A stretch of 64,000 nucleotides of DNA from Glaciecola sp964621345 (GTDB lineage Bacteria > Pseudomonadota > Gammaproteobacteria > Enterobacterales > Alteromonadaceae). Where the stretch lies: assembly GCA_964621345.1 (NCBI GenBank), contig CAZUON010000005.1, positions 1 to 64,000 of the forward strand. The letters run 5' to 3'. A program made the translations under genes and the position numbers. Below, in pieces: positions 16,487 through 26,600 of this stretch. Below the pieces are notes generated by a model. It ran no database searches and was not told where the DNA came from. It saw only the letters and a list, made by a program, of their open reading frames with translations. The first letter of the stretch is position 1. Each line of letters starts with the position of its first letter.

Positions 16487-17875
16487 GTGGCAGACAACAT
16501 CAACGATTACTTCGACCAAAAAGTCATGCAAAAATACAACACCGCTGGACCTCGTTATACCTCTTACCCCACCGCGATTGCCTTTGAAGCACTTGATGAT
16601 GGCGCTTTACTAACAAATGCCCTTAGCACACTTAGTCAAAGTGAAAACGCCAACAAGTTATCCTTGTATATGCATATTCCTTTTTGTCACTCACTTTGCT
16701 ACTACTGCGGCTGTAATAAGATTGTGACCCGTCATGCCCACAAGGCAGATATTTATCTAGACTATTTAATTAAAGAAATTCAACAGCAAGCAATCGCTGC
16801 AAAGGGGTGTAAGGTCGATAGCTTACATTTAGGTGGCGGAACCCCTAGCTTTCTAAGTACGGAGCAAATGAGCCGTTTAATTGATGTCACCCGCGATGCC
16901 TTTGATTTTGTTGAAGCGCCTGAGCTCAGCATAGAAATAGATCCAAGAAAAATTGAGCTGAACTACATTGATGTGCTCGCTACCTTAGGCTTTACTCGAC
17001 TTAGTATTGGTGTACAAGATATTGATAAAACCGTTCAGCAAAGTATTAATCGAGTGCAGAGTACGGTTTTTATTCGAGACTTAATAACACGAGCCCGAGC
17101 ACTTAACTTTAGCTCAATTAATGTTGATTTAATTTATGGTCTTCCTCATCAAAATCAGGAGAGCTTTCAATGCACCCTTGATGAAATGAAAACCATGAAC
17201 CCTGATCGTATTTCATTATTTAGTTATGCGCATATGCCGCAACTCTTTGCGGCCCAGCGAAAAATTAAAGATGAATGGATGCCAAGCCCTAGTGAAAAGT
17301 TCAGTCTGTTTCGCCAAGCAATTAGTCAATTGAGCGAGCAAGGCTATGAGTGCATTGGCATGGACCATTTCGCAAAACCCGAAGATGAACTTAGCATCGC
17401 GAAAAATGAAAAGCGTTTGTATCGAAACTTCCAAGGTTATACCACTAACCAAGGAGTCAGTACCTTAGGGCTAGGTGTATCGGCCATCAGCAGTATCAAC
17501 GATGTGTACATTCAGAATCACAAAGACCTCAAAGCTTACTATTGCGCCATTGATGAAAAGCAAAATGGCATGGTAAAAGGCATCCAGTTGACGCAAGACG
17601 ACCTTGTTCGTCGGGCTCTTATTCATGGTTTAATGTGTAATTTCAGCATCGATAAATTCGCATTTGCGAAACAACATGATATCGACTTTGACCAATACTT
17701 TGCCACTAGCCTTAAGAACTTGCAGCCGTTTATTGACGATAAACTCATTACCCATACCGATGGCGACATCATCATTCACGACAGAGGCCGCTTAATAGTG
17801 CGTAATATCTGCATGAGCTTTGACCAATACCTCAATAAACCCTTGCATCAGACTCGTTACTCAAGAGTAATTTAA
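16487..17875 (+). CDS. hemN: Oxygen-independent coproporphyrinogen III oxidase
   Basis: 462-residue radical-SAM enzyme that decarboxylates coproporphyrinogen III to protoporphyrinogen IX without O2 in haem synthesis. The N-terminal QKYNTAGPRYTSYPTA block is diagnostic. The iron-sulfur motif is CHSLCYYCGC (CxxxCxxC plus the extra HemN Cys) near residues 66-75, followed by LHLGGGTPSFL. Length matches E. coli HemN (457). The start is GTG, positioned so that the N-terminus aligns with known HemN proteins. An FNR-type box upstream suggests induction at low oxygen. A shared bidirectional terminator follows. Confidence 0.96.
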   Translation: MADNINDYFDQKVMQKYNTAGPRYTSYPTAIAFEALDDGALLTNALSTLSQSENANKLSLYMHIPFCHSLCYYCGCNKIVTRHAHKADIYLDYLIKEIQQQAIAAKGCKVDSLHLGGGTPSFLSTEQMSRLIDVTRDAFDFVEAPELSIEIDPRKIELNYIDVLATLGFTRLSIGVQDIDKTVQQSINRVQSTVFIRDLITRARALNFSSINVDLIYGLPHQNQESFQCTLDEMKTMNPDRISLFSYAHMPQLFAAQRKIKDEWMPSPSEKFSLFRQAISQLSEQGYECIGMDHFAKPEDELSIAKNEKRLYRNFQGYTTNQGVSTLGLGVSAISSINDVYIQNHKDLKAYYCAIDEKQNGMVKGIQLTQDDLVRRALIHGLMCNFSIDKFAFAKQHDIDFDQYFATSLKNLQPFIDDKLITHTDGDIIIHDRGRLIVRNICMSFDQYLNKPLHQTRYSRVI

Positions 17876-17903
17876 ATGCTCAGTTAAGCCGTTCAATGGA
17901 TAT

Positions 17904-17932
17904 AAAAAAGCCCAACGTAGTTGGGCTTTTTT
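17904..17932. terminator. Bidirectional terminator between hemN and metalloprotease gene
   Basis: Stem AAGCCCAAC/GTTGGGCTT with a 3-nt loop, with A-run and T-run on the two sides. It serves both convergent genes: 29 nt after the hemN stop and 7 nt after the metalloprotease stop. Confidence 0.9.
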
Positions 17933-17938
17933 ATTTGA

Positions 17939-20326
17939 TTAAATGGGTGAGCCAGGTGGCAGTGGTATGATTTTCATACTTAACGGCCACTCGCCATGGT
18001 CCCAATAATGCTCTATGTGTTTTTGCAAAACGCGAGATTGTGGGTCGCGCTTCTGTTTAGAAACGTCACTATGAAACTCAACCAATTGCGCTTGTAAAGC
18101 CACTTTCGCCTCGGGTGCCAAAATGTCTGAGCGCAAGGTATCAAAAAATACGCTTAATGCAACGTAACGAATACGCGACTCCAAGGCATCCTCCCCGTCA
18201 ATATAAATAAGGCGAGTAAAGACCCTATCAATAATTTCCGAGACCGAAGGTATTTCGTTGTCCATGCTATGTTGGTAAGCCACTCTGTTTAAGCGTTCAG
18301 GATTGAGCAAAATGCTAAGCGAATAGGCAGCCGCAGATTCTGCCGCAGTCACGGGATCAAAAGCAATCCCCATGCGCGAGCCCATGCTCTCTCTATTACG
18401 TTGACTACCATAGGCTTTTGGTGGTAATAAGCTAAGCAGTTTAGGAGACAACATTAAATAATCAGAACTCGCGCTTTGCAACATAAGCTCCAAGGCTTGA
18501 CGCTGAATATCGGCATCCACTGGCACAACTTTTTTAGGACTGTCCCATGTGGATTTTACTGAATACTCATATTCAATGCCTGAGATTTGTTTAACCAGAG
18601 CATCAAGTTGATAGCGATGTGAATAATATATCGGTACCAAGCGCTCCTCAAGTTGCGATAGCGGCTCTCCAAAGGGTAATGAATTCAAACCAAAATTACG
18701 CAGGGCGAATTCACGCAATTCACTCACACGAGTAAACTCTTCAATCGGGTCTGCCCCATTATCCCAAAGGTGACCATCAGCAGATGCTCTTTTGGGAATG
18801 CGAGCGTCGGGGTCAGACTTATACAAAAAACCCGCATCTTTGGCGCGTGCTACCAAATTTTCTAGTTCAACATTCTCATCTACGCCCTCAGCAAAATCCT
18901 GATAACCGTAGTTGACTACATACTTGTCCCATTCCCCGATACCCTTATCGTAGGCATTAGATAAATTCACTTTGCCATTGTCTAATGTCACTAACGGGTG
19001 AGGATAATCCATCACCGAGGCGCGGTCATTTTCACTTGCTGCAAAATTATGTGCAATCCCAATGGTATGCCCCACTTCATGCGCCGAAAGCTGGCGAATA
19101 CGGTCAAGGGCAAGGGATAATTGTTCACTCGTATCACTATTTTGTGACGTAAAAGGACTGGTCAATCCAAGGGCAATTAAATAATCTTGGCGCACTCTCA
19201 AAGAGCCTAGTGTGACATGTCCTTTGATGATTTCGCCGGTGCGCGGGTCAACGACTGAGCTACCATACGACCACCCTCGAGTGGCCCTGTGCACCCATTG
19301 AATGACGTTGTAGCGCACATCCATTGGGTCAGCATCTTGCGGTAACACTTTAACCTGAAAGGCATTTTCATAACCGGCGGCAGCAAAGGCTTGATCCCAC
19401 CACAAAGCGCCCTCTCTAAGAGCAGTCATCACCGGCTCAGGAATACCAGGGTCCAGATAATAGACAATCGGCTCAACGGCTTCGCTAACCGCGGCCTTCG
19501 GGTCTTTTTTTGCTAAACGATGACGAGGGATATATTTAACTTCCATATTCTCTTCAATGGCCGCACTGTAGTCTTGGTAACTATGCTTCCAAAAGCCAGA
19601 AAAGGGATGAAATTTGCGAGGCGTATAGTTATCGTCAGGTAACTGAATAAATGAGTGATGCAAGTGCACAGTCACGCTTTTTGCGTCAGGACTAACATCT
19701 TGGATATATTGCCCGCTAGGTGAGCCTGCAAAGGTCACTAGTGCTTCTAACTCGGTATTTTCAGGGAAGGCTTTTGTACGGTTTAAATACACACCGCTGC
19801 GGCTCTTATCTACAGAGTAACTCCCTTGCCCACTGTTACTTAGGCGGTCACTAATGCCGTGAATATCAGACAATAAAAAATCGGTGTAGTCAAAACTGAG
19901 GCTGTTGTCGCTTTCAGATGAAATGGTAAAGCCGGCAATGACTGAGTCGGCAAACGCTTCGTCAATGCTTAAGCGCTCTGCATCGTTGCTAGAACTTGCA
20001 CGGTAATCGGTGTTAACTTGTTGGAGCAAAACTTTATTACCAAAACGCACAAATTTGACTAAACGCGTTTCGCCCAATTGTCCGCGGTCTAAACCAATAT
20101 CATTGGAGCCGATACCACGAGGTAGGCTGCTTTGGAACAGCATTTCTTGATTCAATTGGGAGTGTTCAAGGCGCAAGTGCAACGAGTCACTGCCTTTATC
20201 GTAGATAATATCCACAAAGCCTGAAAATTCTTGTTCATTTGCTACGCTTTTACCCTGCAGCAGTAAGGTGCAAAAAAACAACATAAACAAAGCGCTTAAA
20301 GAGTTACGCATAACCATCTTTCTCAC
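17939..20326 (-). CDS. Secreted zinc metalloprotease, DUF5117/DUF4953 (met-zincin) family
   Basis: 795 residues with an N-terminal signal peptide (hydrophobic stretch to about residue 29). The zinc-binding metzincin motif HEVGHTIGIAH has ligands His416, His420 and His426 and catalytic Glu417. A Met-turn follows at Met439 in SVMDYPHP. The long N-terminal region (about 30-290) and C-terminal helical region match the DUF5117–DUF4953 layout, and length is normal. The annotated start is GTG; ATGs at 20317 and 20311 give the same signal peptide and may be the real start. It is presumed periplasmic or surface located; substrate unknown. Confidence 0.88.
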   Translation of the reverse strand: MRKMVMRNSLSALFMLFFCTLLLQGKSVANEQEFSGFVDIIYDKGSDSLHLRLEHSQLNQEMLFQSSLPRGIGSNDIGLDRGQLGETRLVKFVRFGNKVLLQQVNTDYRASSSNDAERLSIDEAFADSVIAGFTISSESDNSLSFDYTDFLLSDIHGISDRLSNSGQGSYSVDKSRSGVYLNRTKAFPENTELEALVTFAGSPSGQYIQDVSPDAKSVTVHLHHSFIQLPDDNYTPRKFHPFSGFWKHSYQDYSAAIEENMEVKYIPRHRLAKKDPKAAVSEAVEPIVYYLDPGIPEPVMTALREGALWWDQAFAAAGYENAFQVKVLPQDADPMDVRYNVIQWVHRATRGWSYGSSVVDPRTGEIIKGHVTLGSLRVRQDYLIALGLTSPFTSQNSDTSEQLSLALDRIRQLSAHEVGHTIGIAHNFAASENDRASVMDYPHPLVTLDNGKVNLSNAYDKGIGEWDKYVVNYGYQDFAEGVDENVELENLVARAKDAGFLYKSDPDARIPKRASADGHLWDNGADPIEEFTRVSELREFALRNFGLNSLPFGEPLSQLEERLVPIYYSHRYQLDALVKQISGIEYEYSVKSTWDSPKKVVPVDADIQRQALELMLQSASSDYLMLSPKLLSLLPPKAYGSQRNRESMGSRMGIAFDPVTAAESAAAYSLSILLNPERLNRVAYQHSMDNEIPSVSEIIDRVFTRLIYIDGEDALESRIRYVALSVFFDTLRSDILAPEAKVALQAQLVEFHSDVSKQKRDPQSRVLQKHIEHYWDHGEWPLSMKIIPLPPGSPI

Positions 20327-20466
20327 AATTTACCTCTTTATCTATATAACGATTAAACAAAGCTTGATCTACATCATCACTCTATCGGGTTCATGAGGCT
20401 ATAGTAAGATTACATAATTGCTATACGCTAATTATTGCATCTTTGACTTAAAGGCATCACAACAAT

Positions 20467-20871
20467 ATGGCAGATTCCGTTATCGACATTCACTATGCAA
20501 AGACACAGGTACCAGCATCTCAACTGCTGACCTTAGTGCTAGATGAGCATACTGATGTCGCTATGTCTGACCGCCCTATCTTTGGAACTACAGTCACCAT
20601 TCGAGATGACATTGAATCACTCATCGGTAGTGTATTGCAAGCGGGATTGATTTTAGGCTGGTTAAACTATGTCGATGTGACGAAGTTTGCTTGTATTACT
20701 GAAGATAAACACTACCAAGAAGCGAGTCACTATTTTAAAGCCGAATCTAACCAGTTACTGATAACGCGGCCGCTTTTACTTCATAAAGTAGATGCTAGCA
20801 TGAGTCATAGCAAACAGCTGTTTATCTTCTCTAGCCCCAATGCGAAGGTATCGTCAATTCGAAATGCTTAA
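20467..20871 (+). CDS. Hypothetical protein (134 residues)
   Basis: I do not recognise a family. The protein has no signal peptide and one mildly hydrophobic stretch (SLIGSVLQAGLILGWLNYV, about 51-69). It is otherwise mixed alpha/beta with no metal or catalytic motif that I can name. AAAGG lies about 11 nt before the ATG, a slightly long spacing. The gene is divergent from the metalloprotease (140 bp apart) and precedes the structured spacer upstream of dut. Codon use looks like its neighbours, which favours a real gene. Confidence 0.6.
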   Translation: MADSVIDIHYAKTQVPASQLLTLVLDEHTDVAMSDRPIFGTTVTIRDDIESLIGSVLQAGLILGWLNYVDVTKFACITEDKHYQEASHYFKAESNQLLITRPLLLHKVDASMSHSKQLFIFSSPNAKVSSIRNA

Positions 20872-21248
20872 CTTGCCCAAAGCGTTCACTATACGAACTG
20901 CTTTGTAATGTTGCGCTTTTATTGTTCTTTTTGTTTTTACAACAAGTGTTAAATAGACATTGCAAAGTGATGGGAGGCAGTCCGGCACTTGCTGGACACG
21001 AGCAAGCACCGAACTAACACTTTGATGAGAAAAGCCATTCCATGGTTTTCTATCAAAGCACACACAACATCTATTGCTTAGCAAAATTACTGCCATTATT
21101 ATTTTTCTTTTAATTTCAACCACTTAGTGCATTCAAGCTTCAAGAAGCCTGCCTATGCTCAACTAATTTGGTGCAATTGAATTGCTGTACGCACCAAAAA
21201 AACGCGCTATCATATGATACATATTACAATGCGAAGGAATTAGTATTT
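20872..21248. other. 377-bp spacer before dut with strong inverted repeats
   Basis: No convincing gene here. A minus-strand reading frame of 89 codons crosses it, but it has no recognisable product. The stretch holds nested inverted repeats (20945-21058, listed separately as a candidate RNA) and then an AT-rich run leading to the dut promoter region. The TATGATAC-like sequence near 21210 could be a -10 element for dut. Confidence 0.5.
20945..21058 (+). ncRNA. Candidate structured RNA or 5' leader element upstream of dut
   Basis: Three nested or adjacent dyads are visible. AGTGTTA (20945-20951) pairs with TAACACT (21015-21021), enclosing CTTGCT/AGCAAG (20988-21006). Immediately after comes a long near-perfect hairpin, 21020-21058, with arms of about 17 bp (CTTTGAT...CCAT/ATGG...ATCAAAG) broken by two single-base bulges. 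There is no T tract after it, so it is not a standard terminator. It matches no riboswitch class I know. Strand is not determined; it could be a dut leader, a processed sRNA or a DNA cruciform/binding site. Confidence 0.3.
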
Positions 21249-21704
21249 ATGCAACAAGTTGAAGTAAAGATTCTCGATGATCGAATTGGCAAGGACATTC
21301 CACTCCCAACATATGCAACTGAAGGCTCTGCAGGCATCGATTTAAGAGCCTGTATCGACCAGGATGTCACCTTACAACCCGGGCAGACCGAATTAATCCC
21401 TACCGGTATCGCGATTCACATGAAAAACACAAATATGGCGGCTACCATATTGCCCCGCTCAGGTTTAGGGCATAAAAAAGGCATTGTGTTAGGCAATCTG
21501 GTGGGTTTAATTGACTCTGACTATCAGGGACAACTATTCATATCTTGCTGGAATAGAGGGCAAGAGGCATACACAATTGAGCCAGCAGAGCGTATTGCAC
21601 AGTTAGTATTTCTTCCTATCATTCAACCACGATTTGTTGTGGTTGACGATTTTGCTAGCAGTGAGCGTGGTGAAGGTGGATTTGGCTCTTCGGGCAGCCA
21701 ATAA
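21249..21704 (+). CDS. dut: Deoxyuridine 5'-triphosphate nucleotidohydrolase (dUTPase)
   Basis: 151 residues; trimeric dUTPase hydrolysing dUTP to dUMP, which keeps uracil out of DNA. All five family motifs are present in order: GSAGIDLRA, LPRSGLGHKKGI, GLIDSDYQGQL, ERIAQLVF and the C-terminal RGEGGFGSSG arm. The frame is open 81 nt further upstream, but the ATG at 21249 aligns with E. coli Dut and has AAGGA about 11 nt upstream, so I choose it. In many gammaproteobacteria dut lies next to dfp/coaBC; here it stands alone. Confidence 0.97.
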   Translation: MQQVEVKILDDRIGKDIPLPTYATEGSAGIDLRACIDQDVTLQPGQTELIPTGIAIHMKNTNMAATILPRSGLGHKKGIVLGNLVGLIDSDYQGQLFISCWNRGQEAYTIEPAERIAQLVFLPIIQPRFVVVDDFASSERGEGGFGSSGSQ

Positions 21705-21736
21705 CATGCGTATTTAAAGTGTATTCGTACTCAATA

Positions 21737-21766
21737 AAAAGGGCAGTCACTGGAGACTGCCCTTTT
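21737..21766. terminator. Bidirectional terminator between dut and acyl-CoA ligase gene
   Basis: 12-bp stem AAAAGGGCAGTC/GACTGCCCTTTT with a 6-nt loop. It is located 32 nt after the dut stop and 27 nt after the stop of the convergent minus-strand ligase gene. Confidence 0.9.
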
Positions 21767-21792
21767 ACGTTATCTTTTGCTTAGCACCTTAT

Positions 21793-23514
21793 TTACGCAT
21801 CGTGCCATACGATTTTATCTTGGTAATCGCCCAAGATAATCGGTGCAAATCGCTCCTCAATGACATGACGTTTTACTTTTAAAGTAGGTGTGAGTAAATC
21901 ATTTTCAATCGACCATTCTTGTGAAAATACGACCATACGGTCGAGGCGCTGATGGCTTTCAAGTTTCACATTTAGGCTGTTAAGCGTTTGTGTTAAAGAC
22001 GCACTTATATCGTCTTTATTTTGTCGACGCGCCTCCTCAGATAAAACCAATAATGCGATAGGTTGTGGTAAGCCAGTTCCCGTCACGCAAACTTGCTCAA
22101 CAATAGGATTTTCCATGATTTTGGCTTCAATCGGCGCTGGGGTAACATACTTTCCTTTTTCAGTTTTGAAAATATCTTTAAGCCGCCCAGTAATTCGCAC
22201 GTACCCTTCAGAATCGATTTCACCTTTGTCACCAGTTCGCAGATATCCATCGTTGGTGAATACGCCACTGGTTTTTTCTTGATCTTTATAATAGCCAATC
22301 ATGTTGCAAGGCGACTTCACCTGAATCTCACCGTCTTCAGCGATGCGGATATCAACGCCTTCATAGGCTTGGCCAATGCAGCCAATTTTGTCATGTCTAA
22401 AAGGTACGCTACTGGTGCCGTAAGCACAGTTTTCAGTCATTCCCCACCCTTCAGATATATTGATACCTATTTTGCTAAACCATTCTATGGTCGCCGGAGC
22501 AAGCGGTGCTGAGCCTGACGCCCAAAGACGTGCAGAACCAAGCCCTAACTGCTCTCTTATTTTTGCTGCTACTTTTTTGCCAACAAAGGGAATACTTAAC
22601 AAGAAATTAAGTTTCTTCTGGGGAATTTTACCCAATACGCCCATCTGAAACTTCGTCCAAAGTCTTGGTACTGAGATAAATAAAGTAGGTTGGCAACTTT
22701 TAACATCGCGGGCAAAAGTGTCTAAAGACTCAACAAAGTGCAGCGTCATTCCCGAATAAAAACTGGCAAGCTCTACTAATACTCGCTCAGTAATGTGGGC
22801 AAGTGGTAGGTAGCTCATGATTCTATCGTCAGCGTTGACCGTGAGTGCACTCAAGGAGCTTTGGGCAGCCCAACAAATCGTCTGATAGGTATGCACAACG
22901 CCCTTGGGCTGGCCCGTACTACCGGAGGTATAAATGATGGTCATAATTTCATTCATATCTGGCACAGGGCTTTCATTTAAAGGCAAGATATCGGTAAATT
23001 CTTCCCACGAATGAGCGCCAGGCAGGTCTGGGTAAGGAAGATTGACACTCACGATATCTTTAGACGCTAACACTTCTTTAACAGCATCTACACTGTCGAG
23101 CTTACCGATAAATAGCAATGGACACTGCGAATGCTCTAGTACATAACTAATGGTATCGCTGCCGGCGGTCGCAAATATGGGCACCGAAATATGGCCTGCC
23201 ATCATGATCCCCAAATCGGTGATGATCCACTCAGCAGTATTTTTTGCCAACACCGCAATACGGGTGCCAGACTCGTAATTCATACTTTTTAGCTTTGCCG
23301 CTACTTTGCGTGCTTCTGTTGCAGTTTCTGCCCACGTATAGGTACGCGTTTTCTCGCCGGCTAATGGCTGAGTTAGATATAGTTGCGAAGGATGCTCAGT
23401 CTCCCATTTGTAAAGCATACTTAGTGGAGAGTTTATTGCTTGTTGTGTTTGTACATTGTTGTTGGCGCTTATGTGCGCTGCTTCAGCATTCAGGTTGTCT
23501 AAGGGCATGGGCAT
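21793..23514 (-). CDS. AMP-dependent long-chain acyl-CoA synthetase
   Basis: 573-residue member of the adenylate-forming superfamily; activates a fatty acid to acyl-CoA with ATP. The ATP-binding P-loop is TIIYTSGSTGQPKGV near 190-205. The A5 motif (GWGMTE) and A7 motif (RTGDKGEID) follow, then a C-terminal subdomain with GRLKDIFKTEKGKYV. That last motif is characteristic of the eukaryote-like FAA/FadD15 long-chain group rather than E. coli FadD. The second ATG (23508) has a better-placed GGA and may be the true start. It probably supplies acyl-CoA to the oxidation enzymes encoded earlier in the window, though not clustered with them. Confidence 0.92.
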   Translation of the reverse strand: MPMPLDNLNAEAAHISANNNVQTQQAINSPLSMLYKWETEHPSQLYLTQPLAGEKTRTYTWAETATEARKVAAKLKSMNYESGTRIAVLAKNTAEWIITDLGIMMAGHISVPIFATAGSDTISYVLEHSQCPLLFIGKLDSVDAVKEVLASKDIVSVNLPYPDLPGAHSWEEFTDILPLNESPVPDMNEIMTIIYTSGSTGQPKGVVHTYQTICWAAQSSLSALTVNADDRIMSYLPLAHITERVLVELASFYSGMTLHFVESLDTFARDVKSCQPTLFISVPRLWTKFQMGVLGKIPQKKLNFLLSIPFVGKKVAAKIREQLGLGSARLWASGSAPLAPATIEWFSKIGINISEGWGMTENCAYGTSSVPFRHDKIGCIGQAYEGVDIRIAEDGEIQVKSPCNMIGYYKDQEKTSGVFTNDGYLRTGDKGEIDSEGYVRITGRLKDIFKTEKGKYVTPAPIEAKIMENPIVEQVCVTGTGLPQPIALLVLSEEARRQNKDDISASLTQTLNSLNVKLESHQRLDRMVVFSQEWSIENDLLTPTLKVKRHVIEERFAPIILGDYQDKIVWHDA

Positions 23515-23632
23515 TCCAAATAATTCTCATAATTGTTACATAACATTCACATACGAATAATAATGCAAGATTGCTCAATATAAACAACTGATTTTTTATG
23601 ATAATTACGCAGTTTTTTCAGTGATAACGCTA

Positions 23633-26600
23633 TTAGCCTTTAGTTTCGCCGTTTCTGGGCGTATTTGATTGGAGATTTACCACGTTCATTGGCGAATTTT
23701 GATGATTATTAAACCAAGCTTTAGACAACATTGGGAAGGTTTGTTCTACCGGGACGGGGCGTGAAAAATAATACCCTTGAACAAGTTTGCATTTACTGCT
23801 TAAAAAATAATTAAACTGTTCTTTTGTTTCCACCCCTTCAGCCACCGTATCAACCTTTAAAAGCTCAGCCATTACTAAGGTTGAAAAGACGATTGATGAT
23901 GAAGTGTCATCGCTAATTACATCATCAACAAAGGATTTATCAAGTTTGAGCACGTCTATCGGAAAATCTTTTAGGTATTTGAGCGACGAGTAACCCGTAC
24001 CAAAGTCATCTAAGGCTATTTTAAAGCCATATGCACGAAGTGCATTCATGTACCCCACACTTATTTCGCTATTTTCCATCAATAAACTTTCAGTGATTTC
24101 AAAACGAATAGCGCTCACAGGTAAATGGTACTTATGCAAAAGCCCCATTACCATTTCCGCATTAAATGCGCGTTTAAAGTGTTTAGCAGACAGATTAATT
24201 GATACATACCCGCTAAACCCCTCTTTATACCAACGATGTAAATCGACCATAGCGCATTCAATGGCTTGCTCTGTCATCTCTATGATGCAATCGATTTGCT
24301 CTGCAATAGGGATAAATACATCCGGTGGTATAAGATTACCCTCATCAATCCAGCGCAATAAGAGTTCAAAACCTTCTGTTTTCGCCGTTTTAAGATTGAC
24401 GATGGGTTGATAATAGTTAACAAAATCGCGCTGCAGCAACGCCACTTTTATTTTACTTTCTAATAAGATGTCGGCGTGTGCCTTTTCATCCATTGCAGAT
24501 GCATAATACGCGAAGGTATTTTTTCCGTTTTCTTTTGCTTGGTACATGGCAATATCTGCGTTGCGGATAAGTTGCTGTGCATCCGTTGCATGCTCTGGGT
24601 ACATAGCTATACCGATGCTCGCTGATAGATTAATCGATTGCTGTCCTATCGGAATCGGTCGCATCAGCAGTTGAAGCAAATCGCTACAAAGCTTTTCTAT
24701 GGATGCGCGGTCTTTTATCTCGCTCAACACCACCACAAATTCATCACCGCCAAGTCGGGAAACACAGTCCTGGCCTCTAAATTTACTGCTCAAACGTTGT
24801 GAAATTTCAATTAGTACTTTATCACCCGCCTGATGACCAAAGCTGTCATTGATTGGCTTAAATCTGTCCAAATCTATAAATAATACTGCTAGTTTTTCTA
24901 GATGACGCTTTGAGTAATGAATGGATTGCTTTAACCGTTCCACCAACAAAGCACGATTTACTAAACCAGTGAGCGCATCATAGTTAGTCAGCTTTTGAAG
25001 CTCTTGTTGAGCCTGAATTTGTTCACTGATATCGGTAAAAATACAAAGGTAGTGATCGACATTAAATTGATTCTCAAGATGTGGGATTGCTTTGACATCC
25101 GCAAGCAGCGTCATTTTGTTCCCGTTGATGAGAATTGACGCCTCAGTTTTGTATCGTTCGCCCGCTTTTAGACTTAATAATTGATTATTTAAAAGCTTGA
25201 GCTCACTTTTATGTTCTTCGTTGATGCGTTTGATTTGCCCACCTAAAGGACGCCTATCGTCAATACCAAATGCTTGCATAAATGATGGATTCGCAGCCTT
25301 CGGATTTAATTTTTTATTTAAAATTAACACCCAATCACGAGTATGATTAAACGCCTCACCGAATACTTTTAGTTTCTCTTTAGCCGCCATCTCTGACGTT
25401 AGATTGGTATAGGTACCACTGACCGTTCTCACCCCATTTTTGAGTATTTTAAGGCTACCCACATCTCGATACCAAAGCTGCTTCCCATCTCCTCTAATCA
25501 AGCGGTAGGTTATGTCCAATAACTTATCATCCTTGGCAACAAAGCGCTCCCAATGTTTTAAATATGGCTTTTGGTCCTCTGGATGAAGCAACTCAACAAA
25601 ATCATTAAAATCAATCGCCTCATAATTTAGCTTCAAATCCTCAATCAGACGTGGACCATGGAAAGTATCTGTATCACTTTGCCACTCCCAAATATCAGCA
25701 TTGCTCGCTTTTAGAGCATTGGTTAGACGTGTATTGTAATCAGCAACCTTACGACCCGCTTCATGCAGGACTTTTTGAGTCTGGAAGCGTCGCCACAATA
25801 AGGTGATTACGATAATCAACACCAAACCAGCAAACGCCATTACAAACAATGGCGAAATATGCGCAGCATGCTTTACGCGCACATCAATAGACGCCTTTGC
25901 CTGCTCTTTGTCGGCTACATTAGCGTTCAGTATCTCAATCGTATAATCACCAGACTCTAGCGTAGGTAATAATATTTCATTACTAGTAACCGGTGGATAG
26001 GTCGTTACTCTCCCATCGTCAATGATACGATATTGATAAGTATTCAAATTCGCTTTATCAAAATTTAACATGTTGTACTTGAGCGTTAGTCCAACATCGT
26101 CTTCATCTAACTCTATTCGTTGACCGCTTAAGTTGGAATACGGAAGGTTGAGCTCTCTGTTGGCAAGGGAGATCGCCGTAATAACCGGTGCTTGAGAGCT
26201 CCGTTTGTACTGTTTCTTTAATTCGTCAGGGCTAAAAATCGTAAATCCAAGATTTCCACCATATACCAACTTACCATCGGCTAACGCGACCGAAGCCCCC
26301 TCATTAAACTCCGATGAGGCTAAACCACTGACATAACCAAAACTTTTTACAACTTCGTCGGTGGTCGAGAGCATATGAACACCGGAATGTGACGAGAACC
26401 AAATATCCCCTGCAGCATCCAGAGATAAGCTATAAACGGTATTGGTGGGTAATAGATTTTGCTTATTGAATAGCGCTAATTGAGAGAAGTTTTTACCATT
26501 TAATTTATAAAGACCAATCCCCAAATAAGACAGCCAAAAGTTATCACGGTCATCCCGTAGCCAACTGCTTGGGGTAGTCATAATGTTTGCACCGTCTTTT

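Noticed and set aside
20854..21123. Minus-strand open frame of 89 codons in the spacer before dut
   Set aside because: Cysteine-rich product with no family, poor ribosome site, and the strong inverted repeats of the region cut through it. A transposase or other remnant cannot be excluded but I see no signature.
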